Source: Poriferisodalis sp965205175
Lineage (GTDB): Bacteria; Actinomycetota; Acidimicrobiia; Acidimicrobiales; Poriferisodalaceae
Assembly (NCBI RefSeq): GCF_965205175.1
Contig: NZ_OZ242038.1
Span: 1,054,001 to 1,118,000, forward strand
DNA: 64,000 bases
Reading direction: 5' to 3'
The notes under the pieces: model-generated
Database searches by the model: none
Seen by the model: only the letters and a program-made list of their open reading frames with translations
Told to the model about the DNA's origin: nothing
In this document: positions 42,796-51,497 of the stretch, in pieces
Position numbering within the stretch: the stretch's first letter is position 1
How the letters are laid out: every line of letters starts with the position of its first letter
Made by a program: the position numbers and the translations under genes

Positions 42796-43668
42796 GTGGC
42801 CGTGACCGACTCTGGAGCGGCACCGCGCAAGCCGGGGCTGTGGCTGATCGCTACCCCTATCGGCAATCTGGCCGACATCGCTCCCCGTGCTCTGCGAGTG
42901 CTGGCCGAGGTCTCGTTTGTGGCCTGCGAGGACACCCGGCGCACTGGCCTGCTGCTGCAACGCCTAGGCATCGACGCCGGGCAGCTGCTGGCTGTGCATG
43001 GGCACAACGAGGCCGCCGCCTGCCAAGCTGTCGTGGATCGTCTGCAGGCCGGGGAGTCCGCTGCCTACGTCACCGACGCGGGCATGCCCGCCGTGTCTGA
43101 TCCGGGGCGGCGACTCGTCGCTGCCGCAGCAGCAGCAGGCATCGGTGTCAGCGTGGTGCCTGGTCCGTCGGCACCTGTCGCGGCGCTGGCCGTGTCGGGT
43201 CTTCCGACCGATCGCTGGCTCATGGAGGGCTTCATGCCACGCAGCGGCGAGGCTCGAACCGCACGAGTGGCGGCCATTGCCGCTGCGTCGCACACCACGG
43301 TGCTGCTGGAGTCGCCGCATCGGCTCGGCGCGACCTTGGCCGAGTTGTGCGATGCCTGCGGTGACGGCCGGCCGGCTGTGGTGGTGCGCGAACTCACCAA
43401 GCTGCACGAGGAAGTCGTACGCGGCACGCTCGGCAGTCTGGCCGAACGGTACGCAGTGCCGACGCGGGGCGAGATCGTGCTGGTCGTGGGCCCGGCACCG
43501 CCCGCCCCGCCGACCGACGCGCAGATCGACGCCGAGCTGCACGCAGAGTTCGCCGCAGGCGCGAGCGCTCGCGACGCTGCGGCTGCAGTTGCCCAGCGCC
43601 TAGACGTCAGCCGCAACCGCGTCTACCCGCAAGCCACCAAACTCAAGCCCTCCCGCACCCGCAGTTGA
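42796..43668 (+). CDS. rsmI: 16S rRNA (cytidine1402-2'-O)-methyltransferase RsmI
   Basis: SAM-dependent tetrapyrrole-methylase-fold enzyme of 290 residues that 2'-O-methylates C1402 in the decoding centre. The start of the fold is LWLIATPIGNLADIAPRAL, then VACEDTRRTGLLL, AYVTDAGMPAVSDPG and VVPGPSAPVAALAVSGL. GTG start at 42796 (a second GTG at 42802). The C terminus has a short helical tail. It lies directly before metG. Confidence 0.95.
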   Translation: MAVTDSGAAPRKPGLWLIATPIGNLADIAPRALRVLAEVSFVACEDTRRTGLLLQRLGIDAGQLLAVHGHNEAAACQAVVDRLQAGESAAYVTDAGMPAVSDPGRRLVAAAAAAGIGVSVVPGPSAPVAALAVSGLPTDRWLMEGFMPRSGEARTARVAAIAAASHTTVLLESPHRLGATLAELCDACGDGRPAVVVRELTKLHEEVVRGTLGSLAERYAVPTRGEIVLVVGPAPPAPPTDAQIDAELHAEFAAGASARDAAAAVAQRLDVSRNRVYPQATKLKPSRTRS

Positions 43669-43729
43669 GCGCATCTCCGCAGCCGAACGCTGCACTGAGG
43701 CTTTCGCCGGCGCTCAATAGCCTGCGGGT

Positions 43730-45229
43730 GTGGCCTCCTTCTACGTCACGACGCCGATCTACTACGTCAACGACGCGCCGCACATCGGGCACGCCTACAC
43801 CACGATCACCGCAGACGCGATCGCTCGTTGGAAGCGTCTGTGCGGCGACGACGTGATGTTCCTGACCGGCACCGACGAGCACGGCCTGAAAGTGCAGCGC
43901 GCCGCCGAGGAGCACGGCTGCGCTCCCATCGAGTGGGCCGACCGGACCGTGGTGCGCTTCGAGCAGGCTTGGCGGCAGCTCGACATCTCCCATGACGACT
44001 TCATCCGCACCAGCGAAGCGCGCCATCACCATGCGGTCAGCGAGCTGCTGCAGGCCTGCTACGACAACGGCGACATCACCCTGCAGACCTACAAGGGCCT
44101 GTACTGCGTGAGCTGCGAGGCGTACTTCACCGAAGACGACCTCGACGAAGGCAACTGCCGCATCCACCGGCGGCCCGTGGAGCACGTCACCGAGGAGAAC
44201 TACTTCTTCTCGCTCAGCCGCTACGAGCAGCCGCTGCTGGACTGGTACGAAGCCCACCCCGACTTCGTCGTCCCCGCCACCAAGCGCAATGAGGCGCTGG
44301 GGTTCATCCGCAGCGGTCTGCAGGACTTCTCCATCAGCCGGACGTCGCTGGACTGGGGCATCCCGATCCCCTGGGATCCGCGCCACGTCACCTACGTCTG
44401 GTTCGATGCGCTCACCAACTACATCACCGCCGCCGGGTACGCCAGCGACGACGCGCGCTTCGCCCACCGCTGGCCGGGCGTGCATCTGATCGGCAAGGAC
44501 ATCCTGCGGTTCCACTGCGTGTACTGGCCGGCGATGCTGATGAGCGGCGGCGTGTTGCCGCCCCGCCGAGTACACGTACACGGCTTCCTGCTCGTCGGCG
44601 GGGAGAAGATGGCGAAGTCGTCGCTCAACCAGATCGCTCCGGGCGACCTCGTGGACGAGTTCGGCAGCGACGGGGTGCGGCACCATTTCCTGCACGACCA
44701 GCCCTTCGGCCCGGACGGGGACTTCTCCTATGAGGGCATGGTCGCCCGCTACAACGCCGACTTGGCGAACAACCTGGGCAACCTGATGAGCAGGGTGGCT
44801 ACCGTGGTGGGCCGCAAGTGCGACGGCATCGGGCCGGCACCGTGCTCTGACAGCCCACTGGCCGAAGCGGTGGCCGCGTGCTTCGCCGAGACCGCCGACG
44901 CCTGGGAGCGGCTGGCGCCGTCGGAGGCGCTCGACGCCACGTGGCGCATCATCCGCGAGACCAATGCCATGCTCGAAGCCGCCGAGCCGTGGAAGGCCGA
45001 GCCGGGTCCGCAGGTGGATGCAGTGCTGGGCGACGCGCTGGAGGCGCTGCGCATCGTGGCGGTGCTGGCATCAGTGGCGACGCCTCGGGGCTGCGAGGAG
45101 GTATGGCGGCGCATCGGCCTGGAGGGCTCGCCGGCCGATCAGCGCCTGCCCGCTGCGGCGGCTTGGGGGGGCTATCCGGGCGGTCTGCCGGTGACGACCG
45201 GCGAGCCGCTGTACCCCCGCGTACGATGA
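43730..45229 (+). CDS. metG: Methionyl-tRNA synthetase
   Basis: Class I methionyl-tRNA synthetase of 499 residues. The HIGH motif is at 18-21 (NDAPHIGHAYTT) and the KMSKS loop at ~295 reads GGEKMAKSS. The connective peptide has the Cys-containing GLYCVSCEAYF segment, but a full four-Cys zinc knuckle is not evident. Other marks are FLTGTDEHGLKVQRAA and VHLIGKDILRFHCVYWPAML. No C-terminal tRNA-binding EMAP domain. GTG start. tatD follows 10 bp later. Confidence 0.97.
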   Translation: MASFYVTTPIYYVNDAPHIGHAYTTITADAIARWKRLCGDDVMFLTGTDEHGLKVQRAAEEHGCAPIEWADRTVVRFEQAWRQLDISHDDFIRTSEARHHHAVSELLQACYDNGDITLQTYKGLYCVSCEAYFTEDDLDEGNCRIHRRPVEHVTEENYFFSLSRYEQPLLDWYEAHPDFVVPATKRNEALGFIRSGLQDFSISRTSLDWGIPIPWDPRHVTYVWFDALTNYITAAGYASDDARFAHRWPGVHLIGKDILRFHCVYWPAMLMSGGVLPPRRVHVHGFLLVGGEKMAKSSLNQIAPGDLVDEFGSDGVRHHFLHDQPFGPDGDFSYEGMVARYNADLANNLGNLMSRVATVVGRKCDGIGPAPCSDSPLAEAVAACFAETADAWERLAPSEALDATWRIIRETNAMLEAAEPWKAEPGPQVDAVLGDALEALRIVAVLASVATPRGCEEVWRRIGLEGSPADQRLPAAAAWGGYPGGLPVTTGEPLYPRVR

Positions 45230-45239
45230 GCTTGCTGCC

Positions 45240-46019
45240 GTGAGTGCGCCGGAGGTCTGGGTAGACAGCCACTGTCATCTGTGGGACCGCGGCGATGAGC
45301 TTGTGGCCGAGGCAAGCCGAGACGGCGTGGCGTGGATGGTGGACATCGGCACCGACCTCGAACGCAGCATGGCTGCGCTGGAACGGGCTCGAACGCTGCA
45401 CGGCGTGGTCGCCACTGTCGGGCTGCACCCCCATGAGGCAGCTGACGGGCCGGAGGCGCTTCCAGCGCTGGAGCAGCTGATCGCGGCCGACCAGCGGCCT
45501 GCGGCGATCGGCGAGTGCGGGCTGGACTACTTCTACGAGCACGCTGACCGGACGAGCCAGCGCGAGGCGTTCGCTGCCCAGATCGCGATGGCCCACCGTC
45601 ACGAGCTGGCGTTGGTGATCCACAGTCGGGACGCTTGGGAGGACACGTTCGACGTGCTCGACGCCGAGGGTGTGCCCGAGCGCACGGTGTTTCACTGCTT
45701 CACCGGCGGAACCGGCGAGGCGCGCGCCGCACTCGAACGGGGTGCCTTGCTGTCGTTCAGCGGCATCGTGTCGTTCCGCAACGCGGCCGAGGTCCGTGAA
45801 GCCGCAGCGTTCGTTCCCGCCGACAGCTACCTCGTCGAAACCGATGCGCCGTACTTGGCGCCGGTGCCGATGCGGGGCAAGCAGAACCGGCCGAGCTGGG
45901 TGCGTTACGTGGGCGAGGCAGTAGCGGCGGCGCGTGGAGTCCCCGCAGCCCAAGTCGCTGCCGAGACCACGGCCAACGCTGTGCGGGTCTTCGGGCTGGG
46001 TGAGCCTGGCGGGCCATGA
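45240..46019 (+). CDS. tatD: TatD-family metal-dependent DNase
   Basis: Amidohydrolase-fold TatD protein (259 residues), a 3'-5' DNase in its best-studied members. Metal ligands fall in WVDSHCHLWD, AIGECGLDYFYEHAD, LVIHSRDAWED, VFHCFTGG and LVETDAPYLAPVP. GTG start at 45240; its stop overlaps the rsmA start by 4 bp (ATGA), giving the order metG-tatD-rsmA-ispE that is common in actinobacteria. Confidence 0.94.
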   Translation: MSAPEVWVDSHCHLWDRGDELVAEASRDGVAWMVDIGTDLERSMAALERARTLHGVVATVGLHPHEAADGPEALPALEQLIAADQRPAAIGECGLDYFYEHADRTSQREAFAAQIAMAHRHELALVIHSRDAWEDTFDVLDAEGVPERTVFHCFTGGTGEARAALERGALLSFSGIVSFRNAAEVREAAAFVPADSYLVETDAPYLAPVPMRGKQNRPSWVRYVGEAVAAARGVPAAQVAAETTANAVRVFGLGEPGGP

Positions 46020-46930
46020 CCGGCGGGCTGCTGACCCTGCCTGCGGTCAAGGAGCTGTTGGATCGAGCAGGCACAGCGCCGCGTCGCAGCTTGGGCCAGC
46101 ACTTCGTGGTGGATCCCAACACCGTGCGTCGCATCGCGCGACTCTCGGGCATCGGTCCGGGCGACCGAGTGGTGGAGATCGGCGCCGGCCTGGGTTCGTT
46201 GACCATCGCGCTGGCCTGCAGCGGCGCGCAGGTCGTCGCTGTGGAGACCGACGGCCGCCTGGTGCCGCTGCTGCGCGAGACGGTGGACGCTTGCGCGCCG
46301 CCTGAGAGTGGGACGCGCAGCGAGCGGGGCAACGACACGAACGGTCGCGTGCGCATCGTCCATGCCGACGCTCGGCATCTGGACTGGAACGCCCTGCTGC
46401 CGGGCACGGGCTGGCACCTCGTCGCCAATCTGCCCTACAACATCGCCACGTCGCTGGTGCTCGCCGTGCTCGACGAGGTGCCGGCAGTTGCGGCCCTGCT
46501 GGTGATGTGCCAGCGGGAGGCGGCCGAGCGACTGGCGGCAGCGCCCGGCAGCGGCGCATTCGGCGCCGTCTCGGTGCGGGTGGCCGCACACGCCGACGCC
46601 GAGCTGGCCGGAGCGGTGCCGTCCACAGTCTTCTTCCCTCGACCCGAGGTGGAATCAGCGCTGGTGCGGATCACGCGGCGCACACCGGCGATGGACTGCG
46701 CGCTGCGTGCCGAGGTCGGCCGGCTGGTGACTGTGGCGTTCGCGCGTCGTCGCCAGATGCTGCGCCGCACCTTGCGCACCGTGTTCGACAACGCCGACGC
46801 CGCGCTGGTGAGTGCGGGAGTGGATCCGACCGAACGCCCCGAGCGTCTCGGCCTCGCGGACTGGGTGCGTCTGGCCAGTGTCTCGCTGGGTGCAGCGGTG
46901 TCGGCGTCTGGGTCGCAGCACCGGACATGA
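46016..46930 (+). CDS. rsmA: 16S rRNA dimethyladenosine transferase RsmA (KsgA)
   Basis: SAM-dependent methyltransferase (304 residues) that dimethylates A1518 and A1519 of 16S rRNA. The N-terminal SLGQHFVVDPNTVRRIA, SAM site VVEIGAGLGSLT, and catalytic NLPYNIATSLVL are all present, with VFFPRPEVESALVRI towards the C-terminal domain. Overlaps both neighbours (ATGA with tatD upstream and ATGA with ispE downstream). Confidence 0.96.
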   Translation: MTGGLLTLPAVKELLDRAGTAPRRSLGQHFVVDPNTVRRIARLSGIGPGDRVVEIGAGLGSLTIALACSGAQVVAVETDGRLVPLLRETVDACAPPESGTRSERGNDTNGRVRIVHADARHLDWNALLPGTGWHLVANLPYNIATSLVLAVLDEVPAVAALLVMCQREAAERLAAAPGSGAFGAVSVRVAAHADAELAGAVPSTVFFPRPEVESALVRITRRTPAMDCALRAEVGRLVTVAFARRRQMLRRTLRTVFDNADAALVSAGVDPTERPERLGLADWVRLASVSLGAAVSASGSQHRT

Positions 46931-47865
46931 CGCGCTGCGAGGGCGTGTCAGCGGGCGCATCGAGTCGGCCGGCATCAAGTGCAGCGGCACCAGCGGGCGC
47001 AGTGCGCCTGCTGGCGCCGGCGAAGCTCACGCTGACGCTGCGGATCACCGGCGTTCGATCAGACGGCTACCACTTCGTCGACGCCGAGATGGTGACGCTC
47101 GACCTGTGCGACGAACTCGTCGTGCATCCCAGCGCGGTCGCGTCCGTCGAAGTGATTCCCGAAGCGACGGCTGTCGACGGTGCCGACACCGGTGCCGCCT
47201 CATGGGACATCCCCAGCGATCACTCGAATCTGGTGATGCGCGCGCTCGAGCTGGCCGGCCGGACCGCCCATGTGGTGGTGCGCAAGCGCATCCCTCCGGG
47301 TGCCGGTCTCGGCGGCGGGTCGGCCGATGCCGCTGCGGTGCTGCGCTGGGCGAATCGGCTCACTGCGGGCGAGATGGCCAGCACTGCGGCAGCTGGCACG
47401 ACGCGCCGACGGCGGGGCCAACGAGAGCCGCGCACGCTTGTCACGCCGCAGATGGCAGCGACACTCGGCGCGGACGTGGCGTTCTGCCTCGTCGGCGGGC
47501 GCGCCCGCGTCAGCGGCATCGGCGAGGTCGTCGACCCGCTCCCGTTCCGGGCGCAGCGTTTCGTGCTGTGGATGCCGCCGATTGCCTGCGACACTGCGGC
47601 GGTCTACAGCCGCTGGGACGCGCTCGGCGGACCCGCAGGCGCCAACAACGACCTCGAGTCAGCGGCGACTTCGCTCTACCCGGAGCTTGCTCAGTGGCGG
47701 GACGAGCTGGCTCGCGCAACGGGGCAGCCGGCGCAGCTAGCAGGCAGCGGCAGCACTTGGTTCGTCACCGCACCGTCCGGCGCAGCGCCGTTCGGAGGCA
47801 GCGAGCGGGTGCGCGCGCCCGACGGCGTCCGCGTCGTGGCGGCGCAGGCCCTCCGCCCGATGTAG
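46927..47865 (+). CDS. ispE: 4-diphosphocytidyl-2-C-methyl-D-erythritol kinase
   Basis: GHMP kinase of the MEP isoprenoid pathway (312 residues). The start overlaps rsmA as ATGA; the open frame extends upstream only through rsmA's sequence. LLAPAKLTLTLRITGVRSDG is the IspE start, RIPPGAGLGGGSADAAAVL the ATP-binding loop, and LAGSGSTWFV the third GHMP motif. Between them a basic insert (TRRRRGQREP) lengthens one loop. Presence of ispE implies isoprenoids are made by the MEP route. Confidence 0.94.
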   Translation: MTRCEGVSAGASSRPASSAAAPAGAVRLLAPAKLTLTLRITGVRSDGYHFVDAEMVTLDLCDELVVHPSAVASVEVIPEATAVDGADTGAASWDIPSDHSNLVMRALELAGRTAHVVVRKRIPPGAGLGGGSADAAAVLRWANRLTAGEMASTAAAGTTRRRRGQREPRTLVTPQMAATLGADVAFCLVGGRARVSGIGEVVDPLPFRAQRFVLWMPPIACDTAAVYSRWDALGGPAGANNDLESAATSLYPELAQWRDELARATGQPAQLAGSGSTWFVTAPSGAAPFGGSERVRAPDGVRVVAAQALRPM

Positions 47866-47950
47866 GACTCGCCCGATGCAGGACCCGCCTGATGCAGAAC
47901 TGGCACAGCGCAGCGGGATTGGCGCCGGCGGAACCAGACCAGCGCAGGCG

Positions 47951-48046
47951 TCAGCGGTTGCGACGCTGGTAGCGGGTGCGGCGCAGCATCTTGCGGTGCT
48001 TCTTCTTGCGCATCCGCTTGCGGCGCTTCTTCACCAGCGATCCCAT
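47951..48046 (-). CDS. Ribosomal protein bS22 / AURKAIP1-COX24-like mini-protein
   Basis: A 31-residue, Lys/Arg-rich frame, MGSLVKKRRKRMRKKKHRKM followed by LRRTRYQRRNR, matching the actinobacterial small-subunit protein bS22 (AURKAIP1/COX24 domain). It lies on the opposite strand between ispE and tRNA-Gln. Longer open frames in the same phase continue upstream, but only these 31 residues have family character. Confidence 0.9.
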   Translation of the reverse strand: MGSLVKKRRKRMRKKKHRKMLRRTRYQRRNR

Positions 48047-48177
48047 GAAGCACCGCACGCTAGCGAGTGGCGGGCCCAGTGCCACGACCAAGCGGCGCCA
48101 CGAGCACGCGACACGCTCGCGCTGAGGTCGGTCGCTACCCTCGACCGCACAGCAGGCCATCTGGGCACCGCGCGCGA

Positions 48178-48249
48178 TCGGGGATCGTTCAATTGGCAGG
48201 ACATCGGGTTTTGGTCCCGACAATGGAGGTTCGAACCCTCCTCCCCGAA
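48178..48249 (+). tRNA. tRNA-Gln (anticodon TTG)
   Basis: A 72-nt cloverleaf: acceptor stem TCGGGGA/TCCCCGA (7 bp), D-arm region with TTGGCAGGA, anticodon stem TCGGG/CCCGA with loop TTTTGGT (anticodon TTG), T-arm GGAGG-TTCGAAC-CCTCC, discriminator A. CCA is not encoded. It lies directly upstream of the GlmU-like gene. Confidence 0.95.
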
Positions 48250-48293
48250 CGCATGCCTGGGTGCGCCGAGCCGCCACCGGCCCTGCACGCTCG

Positions 48294-49106
48294 ATGACCG
48301 CCGACTGTGCCGCGGTCGTGCTGGCGGCCGGCGCTGGCACACGCATGGGCGGCGACCTGCCCAAGCCGCTTCACCCGGTTGCCGGCCGCGCCATGGTCCT
48401 GCGGGTGCTCGACGCACTGGCCGGTGTGGAGGCCGATCCGGTCGTGATTGTGGTCGGGCACGGTGCCGCGCAGGTCAGCGACGCGGTGCGAGCCGGCGCG
48501 CCCCGGCCCGAGCGGCTGGTGTTCGCCACGCAGCACGCGCAACGCGGCACCGGCGACGCCGCACGGGTCGGACTGGCGGCGCTGACGCAGCAGCGGCAGC
48601 ATTCGCAGATCGACGACGTGCTGGTGTTGCCCGGCGATGCGCCGCTGCTGCGACCCGAGACGCTCCGTCAGGTCGTCACGCAACGCCGCCGCTGCGACGC
48701 GGCAGCCAGCGTGCTCACCGCACAGCTGGCCGACCCGGCCGGCTACGGCCGCATCGTGCGTACCGACGGGCCGATCAGGATCGTCGAGCAACGCGACGCT
48801 TCGCCGAGCCAGCGGCGCATCCGGGAAGTGAACGCCGGCGTGTACTGCTTCGGTCTTGAGCCGCTGCGTCGAGCGCTGCGGGCGCTCAGCCCGGCGAATG
48901 CGCAAGCGGAGCACTACCTCACCGAGGCGATCGGCATGTTGGCGCACCGCGGCGAGAAGATTGCGGCGGTGGCTGCAGCCGACCCGGCCGAGGCCCTGGG
49001 AGCGAACGACGCCGACCAGCTTGCAGCATGTGAGGCAGCACTGGCCGCACGCACAGTCCTAACCTGCCGCCACAGGCAGTCGCCGAGCGAACTGCGCCTC
49101 GTGTGA
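48294..49106 (+). CDS. glmU: GlmU-like UDP-GlcNAc pyrophosphorylase, uridylyltransferase domain only
   Basis: Sugar nucleotidyltransferase of 270 residues with AAVVLAAGAGTRMGGDLPKP (GxGTRM plus Lys), FATQHAQRGTGDAARV, VLVLPGDAPLLRPETL and EVNAGVYCF, all as in the N-terminal domain of GlmU. Standard GlmU is ~450-490 residues with a C-terminal left-handed beta-helix acetyltransferase; that part is absent and the stop lies 51 bp before prs. Position before prs, rplY, pth and mfd is the usual glmU place in actinobacteria, so it is probably the GlmU orthologue with acetyl transfer done elsewhere. Its true sugar substrate is unproven. Confidence 0.82.
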   Translation: MTADCAAVVLAAGAGTRMGGDLPKPLHPVAGRAMVLRVLDALAGVEADPVVIVVGHGAAQVSDAVRAGAPRPERLVFATQHAQRGTGDAARVGLAALTQQRQHSQIDDVLVLPGDAPLLRPETLRQVVTQRRRCDAAASVLTAQLADPAGYGRIVRTDGPIRIVEQRDASPSQRRIREVNAGVYCFGLEPLRRALRALSPANAQAEHYLTEAIGMLAHRGEKIAAVAAADPAEALGANDADQLAACEAALAARTVLTCRHRQSPSELRLV

Positions 49107-49157
49107 GCGCGGCTGCGGGGCGCGGCGACAAGGCCACTGCGGCGAAGGGAGCACGCC

Positions 49158-50141
49158 ATGGAGCTGGTCACCAAGAAGCGCATGCACCTGTTCAGCGGCC
49201 GCGCCAACCTTGAGCTGGCCACCGAGATTGCCGAGCAGCTGGGCGTGGAGCTCGGCGACCCTGGCCTCATCGACTTCGCCAACGGCGAGATCAAGTGCAA
49301 GTTCGCCGAGTCGATCCGCGGCGGTGACGTGTTCATCATCCAGAGCCATGCCGCGTGCGAGACCATGAGCACCAACGATGCGATCATGGAGCAGCTCATC
49401 ATGGTGGACGCCGCCCGCCGCGCTTCGGCCAAGCGCATCACCGCAGTGGCACCGCTGTACGGGTACGCCCGCCAGGATCGCAAAGCGGCGGGTCGGGAGC
49501 CGATCACGGCTCGCTTGCTGGCGGATCTGCTGAAGGTGGCGGGGGCCGAGCGCCTCGTGTCGCTCGACCTCCACAGCGGTCAGATCCAAGGGTTCTTCAA
49601 CGGTCCGGTGGATCATCTGACCGCCGCACCGGTGCTCATCGACTACTTGTCCGGCGTCATCGGCCAGGACTCGGTGATCGTGTCGCCCGACACCGGTCGG
49701 GTGAAGGTGGCTGAGCGCTACGCGACGCGGCTGGGCTGCGACGTCGCGTCGATCTACAAGCGCCGCGCGACCGCCAGCACCAACGAATCGGAGGCGCTCG
49801 GCATCATGGGCGATGTCGCGGGCCGCACATGCGTGATCATCGACGACATGATCGACACTGCCGGGACCATCTGCTCGGCCACCGAGATACTGGCGGCCAA
49901 CGGCGCTGCCGACGTGATGTGTGCGAGCACGCACGGCGTGTTCTCCGAACCCGCTGTGGACCGCCTGAAGAACTCCTCGCTGAGCCAGGTCATCGTCACC
50001 AACACGGTGCCCATCCCCCATCACCAGCAGTTCGACAAGCTGGTGGTGCTGAGCGTTGCAGGTGTGTTCGCCGATGCGCTCGAATCGGTGTTCGAGGATG
50101 CGTCGGTGTCGGAGATCTTCGACGGGCAGAACTTGTTCTGA
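49158..50141 (+). CDS. prs: Ribose-phosphate pyrophosphokinase
   Basis: PRPP synthase (327 residues) that makes the precursor of purines, pyrimidines, histidine and tryptophan. Signature segments: FANGEIKCKFAESIRGGDVF, APLYGYARQDRKAAGREPI (catalytic flexible loop), DLHSGQIQGFF and the PRPP loop VIIDDMIDTAGTI. A class I enzyme by sequence. Start is preceded by GAAGGGAG. Confidence 0.97.
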   Translation: MELVTKKRMHLFSGRANLELATEIAEQLGVELGDPGLIDFANGEIKCKFAESIRGGDVFIIQSHAACETMSTNDAIMEQLIMVDAARRASAKRITAVAPLYGYARQDRKAAGREPITARLLADLLKVAGAERLVSLDLHSGQIQGFFNGPVDHLTAAPVLIDYLSGVIGQDSVIVSPDTGRVKVAERYATRLGCDVASIYKRRATASTNESEALGIMGDVAGRTCVIIDDMIDTAGTICSATEILAANGAADVMCASTHGVFSEPAVDRLKNSSLSQVIVTNTVPIPHHQQFDKLVVLSVAGVFADALESVFEDASVSEIFDGQNLF

Positions 50142-50235
50142 CGTAGGCTTCGGCGTCGCTGACGACCCCCCTGCGTCGGCGCCGCCAGACCAGCGCCTGT
50201 CTTCGTCGACACGAGGCCGGCTCGAAAGGGTCAGC

Positions 50236-50868
50236 ATGGAACAGCTGAAGCTCATCGCCGAGACCCGTCATGCCACCGGCACGGGTGCGTCGCGACGACT
50301 GCGAGCCCAAGACAAGATCCCAGCGGTCATGTACGGCCACCGCAGTGATCCAGTGTCGATCACGCTGGACCGCTTGAGGTTCAGAGCTGCGTTGAACGCA
50401 GCGGGGCCGAACGCGATCATCACGCTCGAGCTCGACGGACACGACCATCTCACCATCGTGAAGGACATGCAGCGCGACTCGATTGCCAACCGAGTCACCC
50501 ACGTGGACTTCCTGCTCATCTCGCTCGACGAGACCCTCGAGGTGGACGTGCCGATCCGACTCGTCGGCGACGCTGCACTGGCCGGCCGCGAAGGCGCCGT
50601 GGTGCAACAGCAGCTGATGTCGCTGCATGTCGAGTCGCCGGCCGGCGTGATCCCACCGGCACTCGACGTGAACGTGGAGTCGCTCTCGCTGGAGAACCCG
50701 ATCCGCGTGAGCGATCTCGCGCTGCCCGACGGCATGGAGAGCTTGCTCGACGGCGACACGCTGGTAGCCATCGCGCAGCGAACACGCGCCGCAGTCGCAG
50801 CAGAACAGCTCGACGCCGCAGGTCAGCCGGTCAGCGCCGACGAGGCCGGTGCCGCCGACGAGGATTGA
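50236..50868 (+). CDS. rplY: 50S ribosomal protein L25 / general stress protein Ctc
   Basis: Two-domain bL25 (TL5/Ctc) protein of 210 residues that binds 5S rRNA. The N-terminal domain reads LIAETRHATGTGASRRLRAQ ... PAVMYGH, and the C-terminal TL5 domain contains FLLISLDETLEVDVPIRLVG. The Ala/Asp-rich tail is typical. ATG 50236 is preceded by GAAAGGG. Stop overlaps the pth start (TTGA). Confidence 0.94.
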   Translation: MEQLKLIAETRHATGTGASRRLRAQDKIPAVMYGHRSDPVSITLDRLRFRAALNAAGPNAIITLELDGHDHLTIVKDMQRDSIANRVTHVDFLLISLDETLEVDVPIRLVGDAALAGREGAVVQQQLMSLHVESPAGVIPPALDVNVESLSLENPIRVSDLALPDGMESLLDGDTLVAIAQRTRAAVAAEQLDAAGQPVSADEAGAADED

Positions 50869-51497
50869 CCGACCCGGTGTCGGTGTTCCGCCGGGCCGCA
50901 GCTCGGCGAGGAACCAGCGCTGACTGGCTGGTGGTGGGCTTGGGCAATCCCGCTGAGCGCTATGGCGGCACCCGTCACAACGTGGGCGCGCAAACGGTGG
51001 AACGCTGGGCAGCAGCACTGGATTGCGAATGGTCCGTGCAGCGCCGTGAGCATGCCCGTGTCGCCCGAGCCGCAGTCGGCGAGCGGCGCATTGCACTCGC
51101 ATGCCCGACCACGTACATGAACGAGAGCGGGCGTGCCGTGGGTGTGCTGGTCAAGCGCCATGGCATCGCAGAGCCGTCTCGGCTGGTGGTCGTCCACGAC
51201 GAGCTGGACTTGGCGCCCGGTCAGGCGCGCATCAAGGCCGGCGGGGGGATTGCCGGTCACAACGGACTGGCATCGATTGCCGGACAGCTCGGCACCCGTG
51301 ACTTCCTGCGTGTGCGCATCGGCATCGGCAAGCCGCCGCAGCCCGAAGCAGGCAAGAAGTGGGTGCTGCAACAGCCGTCGCGCACCGAGTCGCCATCGAT
51401 CGACCAGGCGATGCAGGCCGCAATGGCGGGGCTGGAGGTGCTGGTGAGCAACGGCATCGAGGCGGCCATGAACGTCACCAATGCCCGTCGGCGCTGA
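50865..51497 (+). CDS. pth: Peptidyl-tRNA hydrolase
   Basis: Recycles tRNA from dropped-off peptidyl-tRNA (210 residues). Active-site segments: LVVGLGNPAERYGGTRHNVG (catalytic His), CPTTYMNESG (Asn), VVVHDELDLAPG (Asp) and GGGIAGHNGLASI. The TTG at 50865 overlaps the rplY stop; GTG 50877 is an alternative, and the first ~20 residues before LVVGLGN are not conserved. The 3' end overlaps mfd by 17 bp. Confidence 0.94.
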   Translation: MTDPVSVFRRAAARRGTSADWLVVGLGNPAERYGGTRHNVGAQTVERWAAALDCEWSVQRREHARVARAAVGERRIALACPTTYMNESGRAVGVLVKRHGIAEPSRLVVVHDELDLAPGQARIKAGGGIAGHNGLASIAGQLGTRDFLRVRIGIGKPPQPEAGKKWVLQQPSRTESPSIDQAMQAAMAGLEVLVSNGIEAAMNVTNARRR

